A stretch of 64,000 nucleotides of DNA from Formicarius rufipectus (GCA_013399695.1 VXAU01002065.1:144775-208774), one strand, 5' to 3'; numbered from the stretch's first letter, positions 1 to 12,072 are shown. Made by a program: numbers and translations. The notes: generated by a model from the letters alone, not told the origin.

Positions 1-2075
1 TAGAGCTGTAATGACCTCCAAAGCCTGAGGATTAAGGACAGAAATTCCATCTCATTCTTGCCAAAAGTTCTAACACACATTTTGACAACAACCTTCTGCA
101 GGCAGAGAATTTTATTAAGGAAAGTGCAAATACTTGCTGCAAATGAAAGATGAAGCTTTATTTGATCATTTTCTAAATGTTTATGGCTGATAATTGCATG
201 TTGAGAGGCTAAATCAATGATAAAGTGTCCTGCTATAGACAGCTTCATAGTCTGGGGAGCATTTTGTTGCCATCAGAGGCAAGGACATCTAAAACAACCC
301 ACTTGAATTGGAGCCAGGACTGTTGAAAAACCCTCTTTGCATCTCAAGTGTTCCACTAAATGTAAGATAAACGTTAAACCCCGGTTTTAAAGAGATTTTT
401 CTTTCTTCATAAGGCCTTACCTGGAAATGGAGTCAGAGATAATCCTGACTAGTGATGACACTTTTAATTTAAACAAGAATAAGGCCTTTTGTAAATCAAT
501 CCAGTGCAGAGGAGCACCACAAGCTAATGCTGCTTAACACTGCTTTTCCTTCTGCAGCTGGAAAAGCAAAGGTGGTCACGAGATTGTTGAACTTGTGGAG
601 GGATTTCTGGTTTGACAGATTTCTGATCTGCAAAATATTAATTTTATATTAAAACTTCACTGTGTGGTTCTTCAGGCCTCGTGGGGTTGAGTTGCATCCT
701 CACTTCCTCAGCTTCATGAACTGAGCAGGAAAGACACATCTTTGCCAAAGGAGTTTTGCTTGGGAAGTTGCTGGTTCCTGAGCTGGTGGGGACAGACAGG
801 GCTGCAGATCAAAGGAGCAGTAGGAGGTGGTTTGGAAAGTTTCAGCTGCAGAGGGAAATCAGGTATTGACTCGTTTATAAAATGATAAGTGTAATAAGAA
901 TGAGATGTTTTTTCAAACAGAAAATTATGTAATTCAGTTCTTGTAATAATAGTTTTCTTATAAGCCTTTGCAACGTGGGGAGGGGAGCAACAAAAAGAGG
1001 TAAAATGGTTTGGAGAGACCATAAATCCAAGATATTTTCCTCAGTCATCATTCTGATGATGACTTTAAGATTCCCCCCCCTGCTTATCAAAGCAAAATAT
1101 TTCCTTCCATTCCATATGGCTCCTTGGCAACATCCTGCCTTAGGTCAGGAACTGGCTGCCTGCAGAGCCTGGTGCTTCATCTGCTGGGGCAGTGCTGGGG
1201 CTGGCCTTGGTGGGGAGGCTGCAGAGCCCCTGGGGACTGAAATGCCCTGAAATGCAGGATGCTGCCTGCTGTGGGCAGGATGAGAGGGCTTTGGTGAACA
1301 GAACCTTCTCCTCTGCATTCTGCCTGGCTGTGTTTGTGTCCCATGGACCCTCCTCTGTGCGAGGGATGGTGTGAGTGAGGAGTGGGCCTGGCCAGGATGG
1401 AGATGCTGCTCGGAGGCTTCTGCTGCAGCTTCACTGCCAGAGCTGCCAGCAAATCCCTGGGACACCACCAGAGCATTCCCAGTTGGTTGGGGTTCCTGCC
1501 AGTGCTCCTGGGTCCTGCACACAGGTGTGCTAGTGCAGTTCCTGCCTAAAATGGAAGAAAAGGACTTGCCAGACAATATTAGTGGACAAAATAGAGAGCA
1601 GGTCTTTAATTAAAGTGCCTTAAGGCTCCCACACATTTATAATACTAATTAATTATCATGTCTAATCATTACATCCAACCTGAGAACTGTCCACCCCCAG
1701 AGCCTCCCTCAGGCACAGCCACCCCCCAATTGAGTCGGAAGTCTCAAGACCCCTTAACTGCTTTACCATCATCATCTTCACACGACATGCATCCTTTGAG
1801 CTTCTCCAAGGTTTCTGAGCCTTCTGCTTTGACTACAATGTTATCTTGTTATGTCCTTCTGAGTAGCTGCCCCAAAGGAAATGTCCTTGCTGAAATGTTT
1901 TTCCCAGAAAAGAACATTAAACAAAATTTCAAGAATTTCACGAATTTGATACAAAGCTTGAGAAAGGGATTTAGTAATTACCAAATGCTATTTTAAAGTG
2001 CTAGAAACTATTCAGCTGCATTATTAAATATCTACATGCTACATGTTCTTAGGAACGTTAAAGGCATCACGGCTG
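1..2075. other. Unique non-coding sequence
   Basis: No gene or recognisable transposon is visible. AT-rich in the first kilobase (several TTTAATTTAA-type stretches), GC-richer from 1.1 to 1.5 kb. There is a run of eight C at about 1073-1080. Open frames up to 143 codons occur only in the GC-rich part, on both strands at once, which is the pattern of stop-poor GC-rich DNA rather than of coding selection. No splice-bounded exon was convincing. Confidence 0.6.
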
Positions 2076-2094
2076 CCCCTCCCTCCCCTCCCCC
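2076..2094 (-). other. G-quadruplex motif with single-base loops
   Basis: The plus strand carries C4-T-C3-T-C4-T-C5, so the minus strand reads as four G-tracts of 3-5 G separated by single A residues. It satisfies the classic G3+ N1-7 rule with the shortest possible loops, the arrangement known to give very stable quadruplexes. It lies about 70 bp from the edge of the LTR at 2166. Folding in the cell is not shown by sequence alone. Confidence 0.7.
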
Positions 2095-2165
2095 GGGTAG
2101 CAGAGAGGATTCGAAGCCTTTGTGCCCCCGGGCAGGGGTGCCCCGGTGACCTCGATGGAGGGGGA

Positions 2166-2778
2166 TGCCAAAAAGCAGGAGATAAATGAGCTGCCCAGAG
2201 ACAATCTGGGCTTTGAGCAGCAAAGGGGTTTGTTGCAACGTTGGGCAGCGAGGCAGTTCCAGGGCACAAACTGCTCCAAAGCTGCAGTGAGAAACCAGGG
2301 GATTTATCCAGGTGACAGTTGAGATTACAACAGCTTAACATGCATATTCATCAATTTGTGATATCTAATGATCATATTCATAGAGATGGGGTTTGGGTGG
2401 GGCTTGGGGCGGAGCCTTCCAGGATGTTCTCTTGGCACAGTTTTGGGTGGTCTGTCCGCCCGTCAGCCTCTCCAGGGGTCGTTTTCTCCTCTTCCTCACC
2501 ATGACCTCTCCACCTTTCTCTGTGAGGTGTCCTGGCTGGTCAAGCTTGCAAAACCCCTTGGCTCAAGGCCTTCCTACCTTATTCAAATGTCCATGTTGCC
2601 CTGATTTATGCCCACTGGGTTTATCCTATAGCACTCCCAGCAGTCTTCTGGTTTTGGTGCAGTAAATAGAACAGGACAAGTTATCCATCAGGTATCAGGC
2701 AGAACAAGCATCCAGCAATTTTCTAACAGAGCAAGGGACCTTTACTAATTAACTCTTTTAGGCCTTGCTCTTGCTCCA
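2166..2778 (-). mobile_element. Solo LTR, family A copy 1
   Basis: A 613-bp element that matches, in reverse complement and nearly base for base, the segment at 31610-32227. Both copies lose similarity at the same ends, giving TG...CA boundaries (TGGAGCAAG at one end, TTTTTGGCA at the other), which is the LTR signature. No gag, pol or env frame lies next to it, so it is probably a solo LTR left by LTR-LTR recombination. I could not find a clean target-site duplication. The minus assignment simply follows the orientation in which the other copy reads plus, where an ATAAATCC TATA-like box precedes the CA end. The true transcription direction is uncertain. Confidence 0.7.
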
Positions 2779-3125
2779 AGAGCACTCTCCTTGCTCTGTA
2801 GCCTCTCCGGGGCTTCAGGCTCTCTTCAGGCAGCAAGAGAACTTGAGTTACTGAAAAACATATCCTGGGTGGAAAAGTGAGCGTGGAGAGAGGTGTGTTC
2901 CACCCAGGGTGAGCCAGCTGGAGCTCAGCAGCTCACACCTCAGAGTGGTGGCTGGGCAGTGCAGTCAGGCTGATCCACAGATCTCCCCTGGGTTTGGTCC
3001 CAGAGATTGCTGGGAGCTTGGAAGGGACATTTCTTGGACAGCAGTGGCTGCAAGCAGTCCAGGAAGGGATATAACAAGCTTGCTGTGGAGACCATATGGC
3101 AGTAGCTGCACTTCCGTGGTATTTA
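2779..3125. other. Unique spacer between LTR and CR1
   Basis: GC-moderate sequence with no recognised feature. The first ~20 bases echo the LTR end (repeated AGCAAG/CTTGCT words), so the true LTR edge could lie a few bases further out. Confidence 0.4.
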
Positions 3126-3245
3126 TCGTAGGATCACAGCGTGGCTTGGGTTGGAAGGAACCTCTGGAGGTCATCCAGCCCAACCTCCCTGCTCAGGCAG
3201 GGCTCCCCAGAGCACAGTGCTCAGGACCGTGTCCAGATGGCTGGG
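3126..3245 (-). mobile_element. CR1 LINE 3' end fragment
   Basis: Shows the typical CR1 3' end in reverse: a degenerate GGATCACAG tail, then GGTTGGAAGGAACCTCTGG, then the words for TCATCCAGCCCAACC. CR1 is the dominant avian non-LTR retrotransposon and inserts mostly as 5'-truncated 3' fragments without target-site duplication. This copy is about 120 bp and carries no coding sequence. Confidence 0.9.
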
Positions 3246-6200
3246 CTGGAGACTGGGGTGGTGTGAGTTATCTGTGGGAGATAAGTATCTGCTGCCTTAC
3301 GTGGACTGAGAGACAAGTCTGCTTGGGTTCAAGAGTTTAGCTTTAAAAATGGCATCTGCTTTCTGTGGAAGTGGCTCTTTTCAATGTCCCTGTTCAAACT
3401 CATGGTTAGAACTATTTTTCTCAACATGGTTAAGGAAAAATAAACAATTTCCTAACATGTTCTCTGTGTGTGATACCTTTGGGAGGGCTGAAGGGGGTTT
3501 GGTAGTCACTGCCACCCGAGCAATGCATTTCCAGAGCTGGAGTAGAAGCATGACTGTTCAGATGCAGGTCTTCTCCACAGATAAACACGAATGCATGCAG
3601 ATAGGTAGGCAGCACATAGACCTGTATTTAAAAAAAGGCATATGCAGTATTTTACTGTGTCGTCCTTGAGACAGCTAAAAAGTGAGTTGCTTTCTTGAGT
3701 AGAAGATAAGAACAGAAAGAATGTGGTTACTGATGTTTGTTGCTGCAGACGTGGTTAATTGGCAATTGTGGGTCTAAACCCAGTCAGTTTGGTAAACTTA
3801 CCAGCCAGGTCCCTTTTAGGCAGTCAGTGGTGGTGTGCTTTGGCACAGGGCTCCCTGCACACCCTCCTGGCTGTGTGTCCCCCCACCATGGCCCGGGAAT
3901 GCCCTGGCTGCTCCCAGGAGCCCTTCCAGCAGTGCAGAGTTGGGTCCTTTCATCCACGGCCTGCCACGAAGTCTGTGCTCTAAGGGCCAGCCCAGATTTA
4001 ACTTTTCTATAGGTCTGATATGAGTTTTATACTGTCTTGGACTTGAGTGAAACTCCCTTTTCAGTTTGGTAGTGGGAAATCACAATGAAACTCTTCCTGC
4101 TTCCTGCAGGCAAAGTGTGTTCATGGCTTTCTTTGAGGGTGCTCAGTGAGCTGAAGTGTGTGGAAAGTTGAGACTAAAGAGCTAAGAAGCTTTTAATCCA
4201 TTCAGCATAGCATTCAAGCAGTATTTAAAACCACAGAATGCTGTCAAAAAGTACTTTTTTCCAGTGTCTTTGTTTAACTGTGTTGCTGTAAGGTGTGTCC
4301 TCACTGTGACAGCAGAAGCACTGCAGTAAAATAAACTCTGTTGGAAAAGGGCTGCTCGCTTGGAGACAGGACAAAGCTGTGCCCCTGTTAAGAATATCAT
4401 GGGTAAAACATAAGCTGACACTCCTGGAAGTGCCAATATAAATGTATGTATAAAGTTCTGAGTTAGAGTTTCATCAGATAATGTGGGCTGGCAGCTTTTA
4501 CTGGTGCCTCTGGTTTGCTTCTTTCCTGTGACAGAAGAGACTGTCCTGCCCCAAGTCCTGGGCTGTGAGCCAGGACAACTGGTAGGCACCAATTAGAGGC
4601 ACAGTTCTGCTTCATTCACAGCAGAATTCACGAGTTGTATCTGATGTGGATTAAGAGATTAATCTTCACTAGAAACTGTTTATTGCAGTGCAGTTGAGAA
4701 GGTGCAAAGTATGGATTTCTGGTCCTGGAAACTGGAGAGGGCACTAAACAACAGCAGTGAAACAGCCCATGTGGCTCCAACTGAGAGGGTTTGGTGGCAG
4801 ATGTGAGAGGTGCCCTCAGTTTCATTTCTGGTTGTACAGAACAAAACTTGTGTGTTAAACAGTGTTTTGGGATGACACATAGTAGGATCATGGACTCTCA
4901 TCCCTTAGACCTCTGGCTTGGGACAGATGTTTTTCCCAAGACTTCTGCTGACCATGAGGTGCCTTTTCTGGAGTGTTCCATGGGGACGTTTCTCACTAAC
5001 TGCATCGGAAGGACACACGTGGAGCTTCTCCCTTTCCAGTGGAAGAGCTGGGGATGGACCTAAGGGGTGCTGCTCCTGGTACTGAGGGGTGTTCCCTGCC
5101 TGTTGGGAGAGAAGGTGGAGGGACCCAGACTTCCAACCTCCCAGCCCTGTCAATGACTTGCATTTCACTGCTCTGCAGTTTTGTTCCATCACCTGTTTTT
5201 TTGCCCTTAAAGAGACTTATCAGACACGGTTGTTAATTGGGCAGCAGTGTCAGTCTGAAGGATTCCAGGCAGCAAATTCTAAAGACTGTCTGCAGTGCCT
5301 GAGGGGAGGTGTTGCAGCTCTCACTCCTCCTGGAACTGGGAAGAGGGAAACGTCTCCCAGCTGTGGACCATGTGCTATCTTTCAAACTGACTTGGTGCTC
5401 TGGGGGGTCTCTTCATTCCAGACCCATCCAAAACCATTGAGGCAACAGTTTCCTTGGCAGGCAGGTGTGAATTCCCCTTTCCTGGAGTTCAGGAATTGCT
5501 GTGACAGCCAGAGACTTCTGAAGGGAGGGATGCTGCAGCCTGGGGATCTGCTGCCCTCGGGATATGGGGTTGTGTTGCTAAACACACACGAGGGAACCCC
5601 ACAAGGGTCCTGTGGCACAGGGAATGGTGAGGAGCCTCTGTGGCAGTGCTGCTGCTCCCGAGGGTGTTGCCATCCTGCTCCCACTGCTGGGCTTTGGGTG
5701 GTGGTGGGAATTACTGCCATCCCTGTCCTGTGCAGTTCTTACAGGCTTTGGGGAGGAAGGGATGGATGCAGAGCTGCACTAACAGCTTCAGGTGTCTTGT
5801 ATAATGAAATTGCCCTGGCAACATGCCTTGTTCTTCAGGAGGTGCAGTACTGGTGGCACACAGATGTGGGGCCAGGCTGGAAGGCTCCTTGGTATATTCT
5901 AGTCTTTCAGTCTGCTGAATGTCACTAGATGAGATACTTTATGCTCACTGAAATCAAACTTCACATTGTAATATTGTACTGGGTAAATACTTGTTCTGGT
6001 TTGTGACATTCAAACACTTCTGGGAATTTAAGCTTTTTTTAAAAAAAAATAAAATCACATAGTGACTTGTGGGTCTCTTTCTGTTATCATTCTCTTTTCC
6101 AAGGGAAAACTTTTGGATGCTTTTCCCAGTTTTCAATATGCAGAAGGCTTGATTTACCAAGAGCACCTCTGAAAAATGAGGTCATGAGAAACCCTTGATT

Positions 6201-6964
6201 GCCATTCCAGTAGGGAAGCTCAGTTTAAACTGGTTTTTCTTTTGATGTCTTTGAGCTTCCATTTATTCTGCCTTCACACACCTCTTTCCAAAGACTGCTC
6301 ATTATGAGCAGCATCTTCTCTATTCCCAACCCTGACATGCATCGTGTGCTGCCTCAGCTGTGACCTCAAAGAAATGTTCAGTAGGAAGTTATTGGAGATC
6401 CTGTCCAGTGAAATGCTGAATCAAACAGGGGGGTGATACTCAAAGCCCTCATCAGACTTTCTCATATTGCTTGGAAAAGAACAAAGGGGTTGTTGGGACA
6501 TTGCTGTTCTCAAATAATCCATGAAAACAGTGCTTTTCCTGCTGTGCAACACAGGTTTTATCTCAGCATCAAAGCCAAATGCAGAGCAGGAGTTGTGCTT
6601 GTGGAAGGGATGTGTTCTGGCTCCCACCTGTGAGGGGCAGGCCAAGAGCACATGTTTGTGCTCAGCCCTTCATCCTCATGGGCACAATGGCAGGGTCTTG
6701 CTGAAGGGATCTTGATTAGTGGTGAAATTCATAATTTTTCTCATCCTGAAACTTCCCTGTTAAAATGCTACTGACTGACAGGCCTTGCTAGACTTAATAC
6801 TTTATCACTCCCTGTCAGTCTCCAGCCCAGTGAATGTTTCTTACAAAGTGTGGCAGACTAACCCCGTGATTGGAAAGGAGACTCTCCACTGCCTCTGCCT
6901 GTTACTGGGCGTGGGTCAGGTTGGACAGGGCATGGAAGGAGAACTCGTTGGGTCTTCATCTTCC
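3246..6964. other. Unique non-coding sequence
   Basis: Nearly 3.7 kb with no recognised repeat family or gene. It contains the longest open frame of the window (5089-5928 plus, 279 codons). The translation is rich in W, C, S, G and P, has no recognisable domain, and the opposite strand is also open over much of it, so I treat it as non-coding. A poly-T/poly-A run lies near 6036-6051. Confidence 0.55.
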
Positions 6965-7279
6965 TGGGGAGGGGCAGAGGAGCGGCAGGCACTGATCTGT
7001 GCTCTGTGGGACCAGGGACAGCACCAGGGAAGGGCTGGAGCTGTGTCAGGGCAGGGGCAGGGGGGATCTCAGCAAAAGATCCTTCCCCCAGAGGGTGGTG
7101 GGCACTGCCCAGGCTCCCCAGGGCAGTGGGCACAGCCCCGAGGCTGCCAGAGCTGCAGGAGGGTTTGGATGATCCTCTGGGGCACAGGGGGTGACTCTTG
7201 GGGATGGGGCTGTGCAGGGTTGGATGATCCCTGTGAGTCCTTCCAACTTGGCATGTTCTGGAAATCTCTGATTCTGTGT
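6965..7279 (+). mobile_element. CR1 LINE 3' end, subfamily shared with 43.4 and 51.9 kb
   Basis: About 315 bp that match in reverse complement the fragments at 43358-43745 and 51865-52230 (shared words such as GGGACCAGGGACAGCACCAG and GAGGGTGGTGGGCACTGCCC). It ends in GATTCTGTG, the CR1 3' tail. It carries a G-rich stretch at 7049-7065. The subfamily appears distinct from the shorter CR1 ends at 28.4 and 33.5 kb, which use a different 3' region. Confidence 0.85.
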
Positions 7280-7353
7280 CCCCATGGCAGGGGGTGGAAC
7301 TGGATGGGATTTAAGGTCCTTTCCAGCCCAAACCACTCTGGGATTCTTTGATA
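7280..7353 (+). mobile_element. Second CR1 3' tail abutting the first
   Basis: Immediately after the GATTCTGTG tail at 7279 a second CR1 3' end follows: CCCATGGCAGGGGGTGGAA, then TTTAAGGTCCTTTCCAGCCC and a GGGATTCTTTGAT tail. It belongs to the same subfamily as the 28.4 and 33.5 kb copies. The abutting arrangement means one CR1 inserted into or next to the tail of the other. Confidence 0.8.
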
Positions 7354-10300
7354 TTTGTCCATTGCTGGCAGTGCTGTGATGCTGATCCAGACCCACTGAC
7401 AGGACAGGGCAGGCCAGTGCTCGTCTCTGGCTGGGGAGGTTTTAGCTCTCCCAGATGAGGATGTGAGCAGCACATGAGGCTGCTCTTCCCAGACTCCCAG
7501 AAGAGGGTGTTCCTTTCCTTGGCAGAGCACTGCACATCTGTTGTGATCCACAGGGACATGTAAAATCATTCAGACACAGCAGCCCCATGTAAAAATCCTG
7601 GAAAGCTCTAATAGCCTTTAGATGGGGCTGGAGGTTTCCTGGCAACACCTCCCTCATCTGGAATTGCTGCTCAGAACAGTCACCTGCAGAAACCTCCCAC
7701 TATTGCCTGCTCCTGGTGTAAGGAGCATCATCTGTGTGGCTGTCAGTGAACTGTCCCTGCAGCTCTTGCCCTTGAAGGTCATCTGTTCCTCTGCATTACA
7801 AATGCTGAAGGACTTCACACACTACAGAACAACCTGTGCTGGGTGTAGTTCTGTTTCTTGAGGCACTTTCTGTGCTGAAAGCAAGGCTTAATGAAATGCA
7901 TCGATCCTGCTGTTGCTCTGTAAAGACTCGGTTCAATCTTTTCCTTCTGTTACAAGTGGAATTAGAATGCTCTTTAGTATGTGAGGACTCCACACTCTCC
8001 ATGGGAGAACATCAGTTCCTGTGGCTTGTAAGGACAAGCCTTGCAGCTGGAACCTCGTTATTTGGTGGGGATCTTTGCCATGCTCTTCCAAACCTTGGCT
8101 TTTCCCCAGTCCCTTTGATCCTGCTGGAAGGTGAAGCTCTGAGGAGATCTGACTGGAATTGCTCCCACACAGGTGGGAACTGTGTTGAAGTCCTGTCCTC
8201 TTGTGGGGTTTTACAGTAAGATTTCAGTGCTGGTTTTCTACCCTGGCACATAAAGCCACATTTTGCACCCTCAAACATGAATCTTAGACAAACAGGGTTT
8301 TAAAATAGTTGGGTTTTCTTTCTATGTATTTTTATAGGGCCTGGCAGTGACTCTGCTCATTGCCCAAATAAAGTATCTGCTGAGCTTGAAGTGGCTGCAG
8401 GGGTAGTTGTGTCTCTCAGTCACTATAATAAGCCTTAATGGTTCTGAACAGTATTTTATTTGGAAAAGAATCACTTTTATGAGCAAGAGGGAAAGCTGGT
8501 CCTGAAGCTGCTTTTGGAAACAGCCTTACATTGTGCTGTTCCACTTCTAAGTGCAGCTTTAAGTGTGAGCAACAAATCAGATGCCAGAAGACTTTCAGCT
8601 TTCTGTTGTGACTCTGAGAGGAGGAATAATGGCAGGAATTGAACCTTGTCTGCTGAGCCAGAGATTTGCAAAGGTGCTTTGAACGAGGAGAAGCCCTTGA
8701 CGGAGCTCTGCTGCTCCTGACCCTGCTGGCACCTCAGGGAACCTCTCACATTCCCAGTTCCAGGGGCTTCTCTGTCTCCTGCTTTTCTCAGAGTTTCCCT
8801 TGAGATGGTGATATTCCTGTGAGTGGTTTCCAATTTTTAGGAGCTGACAACCTCCCACCAGGAAGGGTTTGTTGAAAAATTGCCAACCAACTTCTTTGCC
8901 TGTCATTCCCTGCCCGGTGTTTCTGTAGGGGAATTGTGGTGACTGGCACTTGGGCATGCAAAGCCAAAGGCAGATTTTGGCGACAAGAATGGAGATGCTT
9001 TCTGAAATTCCCAGTTTGGGGGTGTGGACTGCCAGAGGGTGGGGGACAGTACTTCAGTTAAACCCAAACAAAAATCATTCAGGATTTTAATAATCACTTG
9101 AGTTTGCAGCCTCCTGTAAATCTCAAGTACTGAGGGTATTTTTTAATGTTCTTTACATTTGAGTTTTGTGTCAAGGTTTGTTATGATAGTACCTGTCCCC
9201 CCTGGGCCTTTTGCAATGAAATTACAGTAACTACTACTAGAAGCAAAGTAATTTCCGCTTCTCTTGACTGTAACAATCTCAAAGGGGATGTGTTTTGATG
9301 TATTTCCTACTAAGAATGAAAATCCTGGGCTTGGGAAGAAGACAAACTTGTACTTCGATGGGAGTGTGGGTTAAATTTAGTTCTCCAAATGAAATCTTGG
9401 GAACCAGCCAGGGCTGAGAGGAGAAAACTTGGAGAGCATTCTGTTTAAAGTACTGTAGCACAGAAGATATTCTATATATTGTAGACTTGTTTTCCTTGAA
9501 GGTTTACCTTAAAATAAATAATGCAAGATGCTGCCAGAAGTCTTCCCACCTTCCCCCGTGTCTCAGCAGTGACAGTCTCATTTCTTTTGTCTGGGTCAAA
9601 AGGGGAAAACACCAAACACAGAGCCCAGCACATGCTTAGAGCAGAAACATCAAATATTGATCCCAAATCCTGGCTTTTAAAGAATGCTTAAAGAAAATCG
9701 AAGGCTTTACTTCAGCCTGCATGTAGAGTGTTCTTTGAGCAGCGTGTTCATTCAGCCCCGCTCATCAATTACTCATTCCCTAAGCAGAACTGAGCAGCTC
9801 TGAGCAACTCTGGGGATTTACTCCAGTGAATCCTTGCCTCGAAAATGCCAATTTGGCAGAGTTTCACAGCTTTTCTGACCTTTGGGATTGCTAAAAATGG
9901 AGAAGGGCTGGTGTGCCCCGTGTGTTTGCTGTGGGCTGTGCTGGGCTGGAAGGGGATCAGCTGGGGCAGGGGTTGGTTCCAGCCTTGGTGCAGGGACCAG
10001 ACTCAGCCCAGGGCACCTTGCTGAGCCCAGCCTTCCCCTTGTGGCTCTTCTCACCTTATTTAAAACACTTATTCAGTCCTAATGAGAGGAACAGTCGATG
10101 AAATGAACTGGTCTGACATTGCTGGTTGCTTCCAGTGACACTGGAATGCTTTGAGCACTCGGAGACATTTTCCCTGTGGGGTTGGCTGTGTTGTTCCAGG
10201 CAAAAGGCAGGGAATTCAGGCATTAACAGTGCACTTGTCTGGGCCTTATTGGAAAACTCACAAGTACAAGCAGTTACATGAGCCCCTTCCTCAGCTGTGG

Positions 10301-10594
10301 TGTGTGTGTTCTGCCAGGTGTCATGTGCTGAAAGCAGAGTGTGGGAAGGTGTCACTGGAACAGTGGCTTCATTCGTTGGGTCATTTCCCCTGGGGGGCAG
10401 AGGGGGCTCAGCTCTCGGCCAGCCCGAGGGGCTCCTGGAACTTTCATGTCGACAAAGCTGCTCTGGAGTCACTGTTTGTCTCCTGGAAGAGCTGTGTGTG
10501 CATCTGAAAACCTGACAGGTCACCAGGCAGGCTTTAAAAAGGGAGAAGTGAAGCACAAGAGACTCAGCAATGGTCTCTGTGCTCACTTTGAGAG
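7354..10594. other. Unique non-coding sequence
   Basis: About 3.2 kb without a recognised repeat or gene. Mixed composition, AT-richer at 9.1-9.8 kb. Open frames to 176 codons on the minus strand at 10.06-10.59 kb overlap open frames on the plus strand and show no domain. Confidence 0.55.
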
Positions 10595-10942
10595 CTGGGG
10601 GTGGTCAGCCTGGAGCAGAGGTGGCTCTGGGGGCACCTCAGAGCCCCCTCCAGTGCCTGAAGGGGCTTACACGGAACAGAGAGAGGGACTGTTTACAGAG
10701 CAGACAGTGATGGGACAAGGGGGATGGTTTTAAAACAAAAGAGGAGAGAGATTAGGAGGAAGTGAGGGTGGGCAGCCCTGGCACAGGGTGCCCAGAGCAG
10801 CTGTGGCTGCCCCATCCCTGGGAGTGTCCCAGGCCAGGTTGGATGGGGCTTGGAGCAACCTGGGCTGGTGGAAGGTGTCCCTGACCATGGCAGGGGTGGC
10901 ACTGGGTGGGCTTCCAACCCAGAGCAGTCTGGGATTCTGTGA
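10595..10942 (+). mobile_element. CR1 LINE 3' end fragment
   Basis: Around 350 bp with the CR1 3' region in order: TGGTCAGCCTGGAGCAGAGG-type start, CCAGTGCCTGAAGGGGC, GAGGGTGGGCAGCCCTGGC, CCTGGGAGTGTCCCAGGCC, and a GGGATTCTGTGAC tail. It is one of the longer fragments in the window and still non-coding. It stops about 5 bp before the start of the triplicated block at 10948. Confidence 0.92.
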
Positions 10943-11908
10943 CTTGCTGAAGGTGTGACCTGTCAGCAGAATTCAGCTCTGTGCCAGTCCCTTCCTCCCC
11001 TGCGCCCTCTGCCCTGGGCTGTGTCAGGAGGTGGGCAGGGGGATGGGTGTCCAGTGTCTGTGTGCCTCTGGCAGGGGGCATTCCAAGAGGACCTTCTGAC
11101 AGGAATGCCCTTGTCTTTCCCTCTGGGGAGGCAGCTTTGGTGCTGGCTGCTCCCCCCTGGACCTGCACGTTCACCTTGGTCACCTGGTTCTTGTTGTGTT
11201 TGATTCCTGCTGGGGCAGGAGGTTCCTGTGCCACCGAGCCCTGGATGGTTTGGGAGGGAGAAGGAAAGGAATTGTGCAAGTGGTTTATGTTGTGTTCTGG
11301 ATTTTGTGTTTCTTGACAAAGTGCTGGGGTATTACATTCTTGTTTCTCTTTGGAAATGGAATTCTGTCAGTGTCAATGATCCTGAATTAAATATCCTTGC
11401 TTAAAAATATTTTGGGGAAAAGGGAGAAGCTTTGTTTTACATTGAGTTGCTGAAATTATCTCACCTTGAGAAAAACATGCCCTTTAGGAGTTTCTGTAAT
11501 TTAGTATATCTTTATGAAATTTAGACAAGTGTAAGGTTTCAAGTATTTTAAATTACCTTGATTTTCAAATCTCAGCCCTTTCTGGGTACTGCCTGATAAG
11601 CCTTGGGGATTAGATTCTTCAGCCTATTTGCCTGTGACCTTTTCAGATGAAGAGTGAAGAAAAGATAAAGAAAAAACAAAGGCACAAACTAATCTGCTTC
11701 CAGAACAGTGTCAGAGGCCTTGGCTTTTCACTGGCGTGTCTGGAACTTAAATCTTGGTTATTGCATGTTTGCAGAAGGTCTTTAGTGAGGGTTCAGAGGG
11801 TGTCACATGTTTAATATTGCAGTTATTTGCTTCAGCTCTTAACTGGTGTTTAACTTCTAATTGATTAATTCTAGACCTAAGTAGTTTCTTTTCTAAATGT
11901 CTTCTTAG

Positions 11909-11973
11909 CAGAAAAAGTACAACAAGCCTTAGAGAAACTCCCTGAAATACAAAGGGGGAGAATGCTTGAGAAG
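11909..11973 (+). other. Candidate exon in triplicated block (low confidence)
   Basis: Sixty-five bases lie between a good acceptor (pyrimidine-rich stretch then CTTCTTAG) and a GT donor (GAGAAG/GTATCT). In one frame, starting with two bases of a split codon, it reads 21 sense codons: EKVQQALEKLPEIQRGRMLEK, a plausible amphipathic helix. The other two frames contain stops. I do not recognise the protein. The same 65 bases occur at 14051-14115 and 16027-16091. A run of 21 open codons is easily met by chance, and joining to the next candidate exon produces a stop at its second codon, so this is weak. Confidence 0.22.
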
Positions 11974-12042
11974 GTATCTGGTTTATAGAGTTATCAGTGC
12001 TGGAAATTACTGCATCCTAAAGATTTGTGTGTTACTTTACAG

Positions 12043-12072
12043 GTCTGAAGGTGACAGCTCCAGAAGCATCAG
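12043..12072 (+). other. Candidate 30-nt micro-exon (low confidence)
   Basis: Thirty bases are flanked by TTTACTTTACAG acceptor-like and CAG/GTATGT donor-like sequences, 69 bp downstream of the previous candidate exon. That distance is short but possible for a bird intron. Two of three frames are open (SEGDSSRSI or LKVTAPEAS). The frame dictated by the upstream candidate reads V then stop, so either the two are not spliced together, the reading ends here, or neither is real. Repeated at 14185-14214 and 16161-16190. Confidence 0.15.

Noticed and set aside
2039..2341. Matching frames at 2039-2341 (minus) and 32052-32243 (plus)
   Set aside because: Both lie in the two copies of LTR family A. 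The shared peptide follows from the DNA repeat.
5089..5928. 279-codon open frame, the longest in the window
   Set aside because: Composition is that of GC-rich non-coding DNA (many W, C, G, S, P), there is no domain or repeated structure, the minus strand is also open over much of it, and no promoter or splice context supports it.
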